Of a DNA stretch of 37,457 nt, positions 8,907 to 17,506 are shown piece by piece (position 1 is the stretch's first letter; each line of letters starts with the position of its first letter). The stretch lies in NCBI RefSeq assembly GCF_016653295.1, contig NZ_NHSF01000022.1, positions 1-37,457 on the forward strand, in the 5' to 3' direction. The position numbers and the translations under genes are program-made. Source of the stretch: Halochromatium salexigens (GTDB lineage Bacteria; Pseudomonadota; Gammaproteobacteria; Chromatiales; Chromatiaceae). The notes under the pieces were generated by a model, which saw nothing but the letters and a program-made list of their open reading frames with translations, was not told where the DNA came from and did not search any database.

Positions 8907-8931
8907 TCGATTTAGGTGCGTTTTCACAGGC

Positions 8932-8945
8932 TTGAGATGTATCAA
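8932..8945. promoter_or_regulatory. FNR/DNR-type operator (TTGAGATGTATCAA), right of a pair
   Basis: This TTGAG-N4-ATCAA site is centred about 73 bp before the diheme cytochrome ATG. A class II activator at this site would place the transcription start near 8980, giving a leader of about 30 nt with a good Shine-Dalgarno. It is the probable control site for the fccAB-nnrS run. Confidence 0.72.
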
Positions 8946-9011
8946 GAACCTACTCGAGGCAGCCGCCACACTAGCGCAGAGACCCCAAGAGTGCTGTGAG
9001 GAGATGCCTCC

Positions 9012-9671
9012 ATGAATAATCGCTGCCCCGACCCTGATCGACCGCTCAGCCAACGACCTCGGCTGGCGTTTGTTACACGGTTGCGCCCCAGGCTGCAGAC
9101 CCTTTCCTGGTTACTTGCGCTGCTGCTCGCCGGCGGCGCCTTTACAGCACAGGCCGAGGGCGTCCGCTCCGCGGCCATGCTCTCTCACACCTGCGCCGGC
9201 TGCCACGGCACCGAGGGCGCCAGCGCCGGCGAGGTGATGCCGACCATCGCCGGCATGGACAAGGGGTATCTGCTCAAGGTGCTCGAGGACTACAAGGACG
9301 ATGTGCGCCCATCGACCATCATGGGCCGCATCATGCGCGGCTACAGCGATCAGGAGATCGCCGCCATCGCCAGCTTCTTCGCCTCCCAGCCCTGGGTCTC
9401 GACCGAGCGACCGATCGACGGCGAGCTGGCCTACCAGGGCGAGCTGATCCACCAGCAGCGCTGCGAGACCTGTCATACCGATGGCGGTCGCGGCCAGGAT
9501 GCCCGCTCACCGCGGCTCGCCGGTCAATGGGGACCCTATATCGCCTACGCCTTGGAGACCTGTCGCGCCCGCGGCGCCAGCTGCAAGAAGCGCCAGGGCG
9601 CCGAGCGCGTGCAGGTGCTCGAGGATGCCGAGATCCAAGCCCTCGCCCACTACTACGAGAGCCAAAAATGA
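9012..9671 (+). CDS. fccA: Diheme cytochrome c, FccA/SoxE-like subunit
   Basis: The 219-residue exported protein has a long n-region and a hydrophobic core (LSWLLALLLAGGAFTAQA, cleavage near residue 48). It has two CxxCH motifs, C61-AG-C-H and C151-ET-C-H, in two class I cytochrome c folds of about 90 residues. Size, two-domain layout and the next gene match the cytochrome subunit of flavocytochrome c sulfide dehydrogenase, which passes electrons from the flavin subunit to the c-type cytochrome pool. GAGGAG lies eight bases before the ATG. The stop overlaps the fccB start (ATGA). Two FNR-type boxes upstream are unusual for sulfide oxidation genes. Confidence 0.85.
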   Translation: MNNRCPDPDRPLSQRPRLAFVTRLRPRLQTLSWLLALLLAGGAFTAQAEGVRSAAMLSHTCAGCHGTEGASAGEVMPTIAGMDKGYLLKVLEDYKDDVRPSTIMGRIMRGYSDQEIAAIASFFASQPWVSTERPIDGELAYQGELIHQQRCETCHTDGGRGQDARSPRLAGQWGPYIAYALETCRARGASCKKRQGAERVQVLEDAEIQALAHYYESQK

Positions 9672-10975
9672 GCGCACAACCGATAAATCCCTCCCGTCGA
9701 CGCTTTCTGGGCTCGGTCGGCCGCGCAGCGGCGGGAACCGCGGCGGTCGGTCTACTGGGCGCCCCAGCCATCCTCCGTGCCGACACGCCCAAGGCACGCG
9801 TGGTCGTGGTCGGTGGCGGTTACGGCGGCGCTATCGCCGCCAAGTATCTGACGATGGCCGACCCGGACCTGCGCGTGACCCTGATCGAGCGCAATCCGGT
9901 CTATGTCTCCTGCCCGCTCAGCAACGAGGTCCTGTCCGGCGAGCGCGACATCGACAGCCTGACCTTCGATTATCGGGGCTTGACGCGTCGCGGCATCGCG
10001 GTGATGGGCGATGAGATCATCGAGATCGACCCCGAGCAGCGCTTCGTGCGCGGCAAGGGCGGCGCCCGCTACAACTACGACAAGCTGATCCTCTCGCCCG
10101 GGGTCGCGTTCGACTTTGGCGCCATCGACGGCATGAGCGCCGAGCTGGCCGACTCGAGCATCCCGCACGCCTGGAAGGCCGGCCCGCAGACCCTGCTGCT
10201 GCGCAAGCAGCTCGAGGCCATGCCCGATGGCGGCGTCTGCGCCATCGTCGCACCACCGAATCCGTTCCGTTGCCCGCCCGGCCCCTATGAGCGGGCCGCG
10301 CAGATCGCCCTCTACTTCAGCCATCACAAGCCGAAATCCAAGGTGATGATCTACGACGCCAAGGATGCCTTCTCCAAGCAGGGGTTGTTCCAGGCCGGTT
10401 GGAAGGAGCACTACGGCGACATGGTCGAATGGGTCTCGGCGGCCGCCGGCGGCGCCATCGAGGCCATTGACCCCGACAGCATGACCCTAACCGGTGTGGT
10501 CGAGGACTTCCAGGCCGATGTGATCAACCTGATCCCGCACCAGCGCGCCGCGCAGATCGCCGTCGACAACGGGCTGGTCGACGACAGTGGTTGGTGTCCG
10601 GTCGATCAGCAGACCTTCGCCTCGACGCTGCAGCCCGACATCCATGTGATCGGCGATGCCGCCATCGCCGGCGCCATGCCCAAGTCCGGCTATTCGGCCA
10701 ACTCTCAGGGCAAGGTCTGCGCCATGGCGGTGGCCGCCGCGATCAATGGCGAATCGCCACCCGCGCCCTCCTACGTCAACACCTGCTACAGCATCCTGGC
10801 GCCCGATCACGGCATCTCGGTGGCCGGTGTCTATGAGCTGAAGGATGGCGAGATCGTCTCGGTGCCTGGCGCCGGTGGGCTGTCCGCGCCCGATGCCGAT
10901 GCGCGCACCCGGGCGATCGAGGTGCAGTTCGCCCTCGACTGGTATCGCAACATCACAGCGGACATGTTTACCTGA
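9668..10975 (+). CDS. fccB: FccB-like sulfide dehydrogenase flavoprotein
   Basis: The 435-residue protein starts with a twin-arginine signal (SRRRFLGSVGRAAAG), so it is exported folded. An N-terminal Rossmann FAD fold (VVVVGGGYGGAIAAKY) and FAD/NAD-type reductase domains follow. C82 in YVSCPLSN corresponds to the cysteine that covalently binds FAD in Allochromatium flavocytochrome c. C202 in FRCPPGPYE and C373 in NTCYS fit the redox-active disulfide. Together with FccA it would oxidise sulfide to sulfur or polysulfide in the periplasm. The ATG at 9668 overlaps the fccA stop and gives a proper Tat leader, so it is preferred over upstream in-frame starts. Confidence 0.88.
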   Translation: MSAQPINPSRRRFLGSVGRAAAGTAAVGLLGAPAILRADTPKARVVVVGGGYGGAIAAKYLTMADPDLRVTLIERNPVYVSCPLSNEVLSGERDIDSLTFDYRGLTRRGIAVMGDEIIEIDPEQRFVRGKGGARYNYDKLILSPGVAFDFGAIDGMSAELADSSIPHAWKAGPQTLLLRKQLEAMPDGGVCAIVAPPNPFRCPPGPYERAAQIALYFSHHKPKSKVMIYDAKDAFSKQGLFQAGWKEHYGDMVEWVSAAAGGAIEAIDPDSMTLTGVVEDFQADVINLIPHQRAAQIAVDNGLVDDSGWCPVDQQTFASTLQPDIHVIGDAAIAGAMPKSGYSANSQGKVCAMAVAAAINGESPPAPSYVNTCYSILAPDHGISVAGVYELKDGEIVSVPGAGGLSAPDADARTRAIEVQFALDWYRNITADMFT

Positions 10976-10991
10976 TACCCAATCCCGGCCC

Positions 10992-12149
10992 ATGCCCAAT
11001 CCATACCCGTTGCTGTCTCTTGGCTTCCGCCCGTTCTTCCTCGCCGCTGGCGCGATCGACTGCCTCTCGCTGCTGGCCTGGCTGGCGATGCTGCACGGGC
11101 TGTTGCCGATCAATCTGCGCTTTGCCGGCAGTGCCTGGCATGCCCACGAGATGCTCTATGGCTACACGCTGGCAGTAGTCGCAGGCTTCCTGCTCACGGC
11201 GGTGCGCAACTGGACTGGACAGAACACCGCGTCTGGCACCGAACTGGCGGGGCTGGTGCTGCTGTGGCTGATCGCGCGCGCCTTGCCCTGGCTGGCGCTG
11301 CCGGTCTGGGGTGATGCCCTGCTGGCTGGTGCCTTCCCGCTGGCGCTGGCCTGGTCGATGCGCAAGCCGCTGTGGAACGGACCGAATCCGGTCAATCGCG
11401 TCTTTCTACTGATCTTGGGCGGGATGGCCGTTGCCGCAGCTTGGAGCCATCTGAGTGCGGCCGGCGCGGTGCCGGCAGAACTGCTGGATGCCGACAGCCT
11501 GATGCTCGGCTTGGTGCTGATCACGCTGCTGATCGTCTCCGGCCGGGTGCTGCCCTTCTTTACCAAAGCGGCGATCAACGACGCCGAGCCCAAATCATCG
11601 CAGTGGCTGGAGGTGACCACCTTCGTCGCTGCAGGCGCCTGGTTGACCGCCGATCTGATCAGTCCCTGGCCGGCGCTGAAGGCCATCGCCGCCCTCGCCT
11701 TCGCGCTGAGCCTGATCGCCCGCCTCGCCGGCTGGCATGATCGGCGCGCCTGGCGGATTCCGATCCTCGCCGTGCTCTACGCGGGCGCGCTCTGGCTGAT
11801 CGTTGGGTTGATCCTGGATGCCGGCGCCGAGCTTGGTCTGATGGCGTCCAATGTCGCCCTGCACGCGCTGACCGCCGGTGCGATCGGCGTCTTCACCCTC
11901 GGCATGATGGTGCGCGTGACCTTGGGCCATACCGGCCGGGCGATGGTCTCGCCACCGTCGATGATAGCCGCCTTCGTCGCGATCAACCTCGCGGCGCTGA
12001 TCCGAGTCGCATTTCCGCTGCTCTGGCCGGCGCAGTACAACAGCTGGATGCTGCTCTCGGGCCTACTCTGGAGCGGTGCCTTCGCCGCCTTCCTGGTCGT
12101 CATCGGGCCGATGCTGCTGGCACCGCGCGTTGATGGTCGGCCGATCTGA
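10992..12149 (+). CDS. nnrS: NnrS family heme/copper membrane protein
   Basis: The 385-residue polytopic protein has about 12 membrane helices. It starts PYPLLSLGFRPFFLAAG, the typical NnrS opening, and carries conserved histidines in WHAHEMLYGY and in FTLGMMVRVTLGHTGR. NnrS proteins are linked to nitric oxide and nitrosative stress tolerance and are controlled by NO-responsive FNR/DNR-type regulators. The gene lies 16 bp after fccB and is probably in the same transcript. The ATG at 10992 is preferred over a longer in-frame reading that overlaps fccB, because the shorter form begins with the family motif. Confidence 0.9.
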   Translation: MPNPYPLLSLGFRPFFLAAGAIDCLSLLAWLAMLHGLLPINLRFAGSAWHAHEMLYGYTLAVVAGFLLTAVRNWTGQNTASGTELAGLVLLWLIARALPWLALPVWGDALLAGAFPLALAWSMRKPLWNGPNPVNRVFLLILGGMAVAAAWSHLSAAGAVPAELLDADSLMLGLVLITLLIVSGRVLPFFTKAAINDAEPKSSQWLEVTTFVAAGAWLTADLISPWPALKAIAALAFALSLIARLAGWHDRRAWRIPILAVLYAGALWLIVGLILDAGAELGLMASNVALHALTAGAIGVFTLGMMVRVTLGHTGRAMVSPPSMIAAFVAINLAALIRVAFPLLWPAQYNSWMLLSGLLWSGAFAAFLVVIGPMLLAPRVDGRPI

Positions 12150-12229
12150 AGCGACCGACTCCGTCGGCGCCATTCCTTCAAGGCTCCAAGGTAACCGGCC
12201 GAGCGATCGGCACCACGACCAGATGCCGC

Positions 12230-12243
12230 TTGACTCCGATCAA
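12230..12243. promoter_or_regulatory. FNR/DNR-type operator (TTGACTCCGATCAA)
   Basis: A TTGAC-N4-ATCAA site is centred about 85 bp before the NOSP-family gene. It is the fifth such box in 11 kb. It gives the second half of the run its own promoter, with a predicted transcription start near 12278. Position and sequence are direct observations; control by the neighbouring Crp/Fnr protein is inferred. Confidence 0.68.
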
Positions 12244-12321
12244 GGATCGGACGCTTTGCTGCAGGCTCAATGGACGTTTCGGGGATCACGACGCCGCCCC
12301 TTCCCTGTCACCGGATCTTCG

Positions 12322-12816
12322 ATGAGCAAGCCCTTGGCTCCCAACCCTGCTGAGCCTGCTGAGCCCGGCATCGACTCCAGCGCTCGCTCTGGCATCGTCG
12401 GCCCTAGCGTTGGCTCCAGCGTTGGTCCCAGAATCCGCCACGAGCAGCGCACCATCGATGCGATGCTCGCCATCTATTGCCGGGATCACCATCGTCTCCA
12501 CCATCGACCCGGCACTCGCCACTGCGCCGAATGCGAGCAACTGCGCCTCTACGCCCATCAGCGCCTCGCCAGCTGCCCGTTCCAAGAAGAGAAACCGGTC
12601 TGCAACCGCTGCGAGGTGCACTGCTACAGCGCCGTCAAACGTGAGCAGGTGCGCGCGGTGATGCGCTATGCCGGCCCGCGCATGCCCTTGCGCCACCCCT
12701 GGCTAGCGCTGCGCCATCTGCTCGATAAGCTGCGCCGGGTGCCCAGCTTGGCGCGGGTTCTGGCCCGCACCAAGACTCGGCGAAGGACCAACACAAAGGA
12801 ACACGACCAACCATGA
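12322..12816 (+). CDS. Nitrous-oxide-stimulated-promoter (NOSP/YgbA) family protein
   Basis: The 164-residue protein has a low-complexity Pro/Ser/Gly N-terminus (about 1-40). A conserved core follows: AMLAIYCRDHH, HCAECEQLRLYAHQRLASC, PVCNRCEVHCYS and MRYAGPRMPLRHPWLALRH. These cysteine/histidine motifs and the RYAGPRM-HP tail match YgbA-like proteins of the NOSP family, which are induced by NO and nitrosative stress. Biochemical function is poorly defined, and the cysteines suggest metal or cluster binding. The ATG at 12322 is chosen because earlier in-frame starts overlap the FNR-type box. The stop overlaps the RND adaptor start (ATGA). Confidence 0.8.
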   Translation: MSKPLAPNPAEPAEPGIDSSARSGIVGPSVGSSVGPRIRHEQRTIDAMLAIYCRDHHRLHHRPGTRHCAECEQLRLYAHQRLASCPFQEEKPVCNRCEVHCYSAVKREQVRAVMRYAGPRMPLRHPWLALRHLLDKLRRVPSLARVLARTKTRRRTNTKEHDQP

Positions 12817-14315
12817 AGCCCATCCTGACCTCACTCAGCCGTGGACTGCTGATCCTACTCGGGCTGGGCGGCGGCATCGCTCTGGCCGCGTTCTTGATCA
12901 GCCATGCCCGAGCGCCGCAACACAGCGACAGCTCAGCACCGGCGCCGACGCTGGGCGTCATTGAACTGCAACCCGTCACCCTACGGATCGAGGCGCGCGG
13001 CCTTGGCACCGCGCGCTCGGCCGAGCGCTGGCAAGCGGTGGCCAATGTCGCCGGGCGCGTGGTCGAGCGTCACCCGGATTTGGAAAGCGGCAACCTGCTG
13101 CCGGCCGGCACCCTGTTGCTCGCGCTCGACCCAAGCCGCTACCAGTTGGCTATCGCCGAGGCCGAGGCCGAACGCGAGCGCCTGACCGCCGAGCAGGCCC
13201 AGCTCGAGGTAGAGGCCGAGAGCACGCGCCGCCTGCTCGCGCTCGAGCAGGAGCGGCTGGACCTGACCGAACAGGAGCTCGCGCGTATCGAAGAGCTCGC
13301 CAAGAGCGGCTCGGCCTCGCGCTCGCAGCTCGACGAGCAGCGCCGCGCCAGCGCCGCCCAACGCCGTGCGGTGGCGACCTTGGAGAACGAGCTATCCCTC
13401 ATCCCCTCCCGTCGTCAGCAACTGGCCGCGCAACAGGCGCGCGCCGCCGTGCTGCTGGCGCAGGCCAAGCAAGATCTCGCCGATACCCGTTTCGAGGCGC
13501 CCTATGCGCTGCGCCTGTCCGAGGTCGATGTCGAACTGCATCAGTACATCGCGCCGGGCCAACAGCTGTTCAGCGCCGACAGCCTGGCGGCGGCCGAGGT
13601 CGAGGCGCAGATCCCGCTTGGCATGCTGCGCCGACTGCTCGGCAGTGTCGCGACGGTCGCTGCCGCGCCTAACATGCCGAACGCGCCGATTCCCGAGACG
13701 CGGCGTCTCGATGAACGGATGGACTTCAGCGCCGTCAGCGCCGAGGTGCGCCTGGTCGGCGACGAACAGGTGCGCTGGCCGGCTGAACTGACCCGGGTCG
13801 CCAGTGGCCTGGACCCAGTGACCCGTAGCGCGCGGGTGGTGGTGCGGGTTGCGCATCCCTATCGCGACGCCAGCCCACCCGATCGCCCGCCGTTGCAACC
13901 CGGCATGCTGACCCAGGTTAGGCTGTCTGCGGCCAGTCCTGAGCCGCAATTGGTGGTGCCGGCGGCGGCTGTGCATCCCGCCACAGAAGACGCCAAGCAC
14001 GCCGACGGGGATCAGCCGCTGGCAGGCTCACGCGAAGGTCATCGAACGCGCCTGGTCTACCGCCTCGATGCTGAGGATCGATTCCGGCGCACCCCGGTCG
14101 AGGTTGCCTTTGAGCAGGGCGGCCTCGCCGTGATCGCCGCTGGCCTCGCGCCCGGCGATCGCGTCATCGTCGATGAACCCTTGCCGGCGATCGATGGCAT
14201 GCAGGTCAACCCTCGCCCTGATCCGGCACTTGAGGCCCGATTAAAAGACGAGGCTCAAGCTCCCGCTCAAGCCCCGCAACCAGCACAAACGCCCTTGGTG
14301 GGAGCCACCCCATGA
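12813..14315 (+). CDS. RND efflux periplasmic adaptor (HlyD/MFP family)
   Basis: The 500-residue protein has an N-terminal membrane anchor (LLILLGLGGGIALAAFLIS). A lipoyl half (VANVAGRVVERHPDLESGNLLPAG), a long alpha-hairpin of about 130 residues rich in Glu/Gln/Arg/Leu (about 120-235) and the second lipoyl half (LADTRFEAPYALRLSEVDVE) follow. Beta-barrel and membrane-proximal domains complete it. It links the inner membrane RND pump to an outer-membrane channel, and no channel gene is present here. Start and stop overlap both neighbours by 4 bp, so it is translationally coupled to NOSP and to the pump. The C-terminal tail is Ala/Pro/Gln-rich. Confidence 0.88.
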   Translation: MKPILTSLSRGLLILLGLGGGIALAAFLISHARAPQHSDSSAPAPTLGVIELQPVTLRIEARGLGTARSAERWQAVANVAGRVVERHPDLESGNLLPAGTLLLALDPSRYQLAIAEAEAERERLTAEQAQLEVEAESTRRLLALEQERLDLTEQELARIEELAKSGSASRSQLDEQRRASAAQRRAVATLENELSLIPSRRQQLAAQQARAAVLLAQAKQDLADTRFEAPYALRLSEVDVELHQYIAPGQQLFSADSLAAAEVEAQIPLGMLRRLLGSVATVAAAPNMPNAPIPETRRLDERMDFSAVSAEVRLVGDEQVRWPAELTRVASGLDPVTRSARVVVRVAHPYRDASPPDRPPLQPGMLTQVRLSAASPEPQLVVPAAAVHPATEDAKHADGDQPLAGSREGHRTRLVYRLDAEDRFRRTPVEVAFEQGGLAVIAAGLAPGDRVIVDEPLPAIDGMQVNPRPDPALEARLKDEAQAPAQAPQPAQTPLVGATP

Positions 14316-17300
14316 TCCGCTGGTTCGCGGCCCACCCGACCGCGGCCAACCTGCTGCTGCTCCTGCTGCTGGCCGCTGGTCTGTTCGCCGCGCCGACCCT
14401 GCAGCGCGAGACCTTCCCCGACTACCGCCCGACCGAGGTCGGCATCGAGGTCGAATACCGCGGTGCCAGCGCCGCCGATGTCGAGGAGGCGATCTGCCGG
14501 CGTCTGCGCGATGCACTCAAGGCGGTCGATTTTCTCGATGAGCTGATTTGCGTCGCGCAGGACAACCTCGCCAACGCCACCGCGACCATGGAGCCTGGCG
14601 GCGACGCGCTGCGCTTTCGCAGCGACATCGAGACCGCCGTGCGTGCCATCCGCCATCTGCCGGCGCGTGCGGAGACCCCGATCGTGCGCTCGCTGCATCA
14701 GAGCGATCTGGTCGCGGCGGTCGCGATCAGCGGCGCATTGCCGCTGGCGCAGCTCGAGGAGGTCGCGCGCGGTCTCGAAGACCGCATCCTGCGCCTGTCC
14801 GGTGTCGCCGAGGTGCAGATCCAAGGCCTGTCGCAACGCCAGTGGCAGGTGGAGGTACCGCGCGATCTGCTCGCCCAGCACGGACTCTCGGCGCGCGCGC
14901 TAGCGCAACTGATCGCCCGTCAGAACATCGACCTGCCGCTCGGCATCCTGGAAGGGAACGACCGTGAGCTGTTGCTGCGCTTCACCGATCAACGCCGCTC
15001 GCTGCGTGCGCTGGCCGATCTGGTGGTGGTGGCGGATGCCGAGGGTGGCGAGCTGACCCTGGGCCAGCTCGCCAAGCTCTCGCAGGTCGGCGAGCGCGCC
15101 GAGGAGCAAATCCACTTCAACGGCGAGCGCGCGCTGGTGCTCGAGGTCAGCAAGGGGCTGCGCGACGATGCGCTGCGGGTGTTCGCGGCGCTCGAGGCCC
15201 TGGTCGCCGAGGAGCAGGTGCGGCTCGGCACCGGCATGCAACTGACCCTGACCCAGGACATGACCAGCATCGTGCGTGATCGGCTGCGGATGCTAGTCAG
15301 CAACGGGCTGATGGGGCTGCTCCTGGTGGTCTTGGTGATGAGTCTGTTCTTCCGCCCGCGCTTGGCGCTCTGGGCGGTGCTCGGGCTGCCGGCGGCCTTC
15401 GCCGGGGCCTTTGTGGTGATGGCCTTGACCGGGCTATCGCTGAACATGATCACGCTGGTGGCGCTGCTGATGGCGATCGGCATTGTGATGGACGATGCCA
15501 TCGTCATCACCGACAACATTGCCGCGCGGGCGAGCGCGCAATCCGACGCCCCAGCGAGCGATGCGTCCGCCCCCGCCCCCTCCTCGCTCGACACCATCGT
15601 CGCCGGCACCCGCGAAGTCCTGCCCGGCGTGCTGTCCTCCTTCCTCACCACGGTCTCGGTCTTCCTGCCACTGTCATTCCTCGCCGGCGAGTTGGGCGCG
15701 GTGCTGCAGGTGCTGCCGATCGTCCTGATCGCGGCGCTGGCGGCGAGCCTGATCGAGGCCTTCCTGATCCTGCCGCATCACCTCAAGGGCAGCGTCAACA
15801 GCCTGCAGGGTGCATCCGAGTCGCGGTTGCGGCGCGGCTTTGAGCGGGGCTTCGCGGCCTTGCGCGAGCGCGTTGGCCGCATCGCCGATGCGGCGATCCG
15901 CGCCCGCTATGCGGTGCTGGGCCTGGAGCTGCTGGTGCTGATCGGCTCGGTCGGCTTCGTCGCCGGTGGCCACATCGGCAGCGAGGCGATGCCCTCGATC
16001 GACGGTGATGTGCTGGAGGCGCGCATTCTGATGCCGCAGGGCACCCCGCTGGCGCGCACCGAGGCGATCGCGGCGCAGGTCGAGGCGGCGATGCGCCAAC
16101 TCGATGCGGAGCTGAGCCCGCAGCAGCCCGACGGCGCCGTGCTGGTCGAGGCCATCCAGACCCGCTTCAATCACAACCCAAGCGCCCGGGAGGCCGGCCC
16201 CCATGTCGCGACCGTCATCGTCGATCTGCTCGCCGCCGAGCGCCGCACGCTGAGCCTGGATACGCTGACCGAGGCCTGGCGTGAGGCCATCGGCCCGATC
16301 GCCGGCATCCATAGTCTACTGATCCAGGAGCCCGGCTTCGGCCCGGCGGGCATCCCGGTCGAGATCCGCCTGCAGGGCGAGGATCTGGACGCGCTCAAGG
16401 CCGCCGCGCTGGAGGCCAGCGAACAGCTAGCCAGCTATGAGGCGGTGTTCAACGTCATCGACGATCTGCGCCCCGGCAAGCCGCAGCGCCGCTATCGGCT
16501 CGCCGAGGGCGCCCATGGGCTGGGGCTGACCGCCGAGGAGGTCGCCGCGCAACTGCGCGCGGCCTGGCTCGGCGAGATCGCCGACAGCCAGCGCATCGGC
16601 GCCTGGGACATCGAGATCCTGGTACGCCAGGCGAAGGACGACCGCGATGATCTCGATGACCTGGCCGACCAGACGATCCAACTCGCCGATGGCCAGCGCG
16701 TGCCGCTCAGCGCGGTGGCAACGGTCAGCGAGCTGCGCGACTGGGCGCGGATCACCCGCATCGATGGCCGCCGCACGCTGACGATCGCCGCCGATGTCGA
16801 TGCCCGGCTGGCCAGCGGTCAGGCCATCGTCAGCGACCTGCGCGTGCGTTGGCTGGACGATTTCCAAGCCCGCCATCCGCAGGTGGAGGTGCAGTTCGAG
16901 GGCCAGGTCGCCAACGCCGCCGAAACCGGCGGCTCGATCCGCCGTGGACTGCTGATCGGCCTGCTCGGCATCTTCGTCATCCTGTCGTTCCAGTTCCGTA
17001 GCTATGTCGAGCCGCTGATCGTGATGCTGACCATCCCGCTGGCCTTCATCGGCGCCATCTGGGGCCATGTGCTGATGGGCTATTACCTATCGATGCCGTC
17101 GCTGATCGGCGCCGCCTCGCTGGCTGGTATCGTCGTCAACAACGCCATCCTGCTGATCCAGTTCATCAACGCCAACCGTGCCCAGGGACTCTCTGCCGCG
17201 GCCGCTGCGGGCCAGGCCAGCCGTCAGCGGCTGCGCGCGATCCTGATCTCCTCGCTGACCACCATTGCCGGTCTGGCACCACTGCTCGCCGAGACCAGCT

Positions 17301-17497
17301 CCCAGGCCGATGCGATCAAGCCGTTGGTGATCTCGGTGGTGTTTGGGCTGCTCAGTGCGACGGTGCTAGTCTTGCTAGTGATTCCGGCGCTCTATGTGTT
17401 GCTCGATGATCTGGGCTTGGCGCGGTTGCCGATGCCGACCATTTCAAAGCCGATCCCGGCCGAGGACTGGCCAAGACGACATCACTCAAACGATTAG
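14312..17497 (+). CDS. RND-family efflux transporter permease
   Basis: The 1061-residue protein has the AcrB/CzcA layout: an N-terminal TM helix (TANLLLLLLLAAGLFAA), a first large periplasmic loop and a TM2-6 block. The conserved segment GIVMDDAIVITDN is the TM4 acidic motif. A second periplasmic loop and the final TM block (LIGAASLAGIVVNNAILLI) follow. The short sequence and divergent loop motifs place it in the hydrophobe/unknown-substrate RND group, and the substrate cannot be told from the sequence. It overlaps the adaptor gene by 4 bp. Its position after NnrS and NOSP suggests it may export a nitrosative-stress product, which is inference. Confidence 0.9.
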   Translation: MIRWFAAHPTAANLLLLLLLAAGLFAAPTLQRETFPDYRPTEVGIEVEYRGASAADVEEAICRRLRDALKAVDFLDELICVAQDNLANATATMEPGGDALRFRSDIETAVRAIRHLPARAETPIVRSLHQSDLVAAVAISGALPLAQLEEVARGLEDRILRLSGVAEVQIQGLSQRQWQVEVPRDLLAQHGLSARALAQLIARQNIDLPLGILEGNDRELLLRFTDQRRSLRALADLVVVADAEGGELTLGQLAKLSQVGERAEEQIHFNGERALVLEVSKGLRDDALRVFAALEALVAEEQVRLGTGMQLTLTQDMTSIVRDRLRMLVSNGLMGLLLVVLVMSLFFRPRLALWAVLGLPAAFAGAFVVMALTGLSLNMITLVALLMAIGIVMDDAIVITDNIAARASAQSDAPASDASAPAPSSLDTIVAGTREVLPGVLSSFLTTVSVFLPLSFLAGELGAVLQVLPIVLIAALAASLIEAFLILPHHLKGSVNSLQGASESRLRRGFERGFAALRERVGRIADAAIRARYAVLGLELLVLIGSVGFVAGGHIGSEAMPSIDGDVLEARILMPQGTPLARTEAIAAQVEAAMRQLDAELSPQQPDGAVLVEAIQTRFNHNPSAREAGPHVATVIVDLLAAERRTLSLDTLTEAWREAIGPIAGIHSLLIQEPGFGPAGIPVEIRLQGEDLDALKAAALEASEQLASYEAVFNVIDDLRPGKPQRRYRLAEGAHGLGLTAEEVAAQLRAAWLGEIADSQRIGAWDIEILVRQAKDDRDDLDDLADQTIQLADGQRVPLSAVATVSELRDWARITRIDGRRTLTIAADVDARLASGQAIVSDLRVRWLDDFQARHPQVEVQFEGQVANAAETGGSIRRGLLIGLLGIFVILSFQFRSYVEPLIVMLTIPLAFIGAIWGHVLMGYYLSMPSLIGAASLAGIVVNNAILLIQFINANRAQGLSAAAAAGQASRQRLRAILISSLTTIAGLAPLLAETSSQADAIKPLVISVVFGLLSATVLVLLVIPALYVLLDDLGLARLPMPTISKPIPAEDWPRRHHSND

Positions 17498-17506
17498 GAG
17501 ACACCG

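Noticed and set aside
12076-12321. Longer in-frame start for the NOSP gene
   Set aside because: It would overlap nnrS and the FNR-type box, and the extra residues are low-complexity and not conserved in the family.
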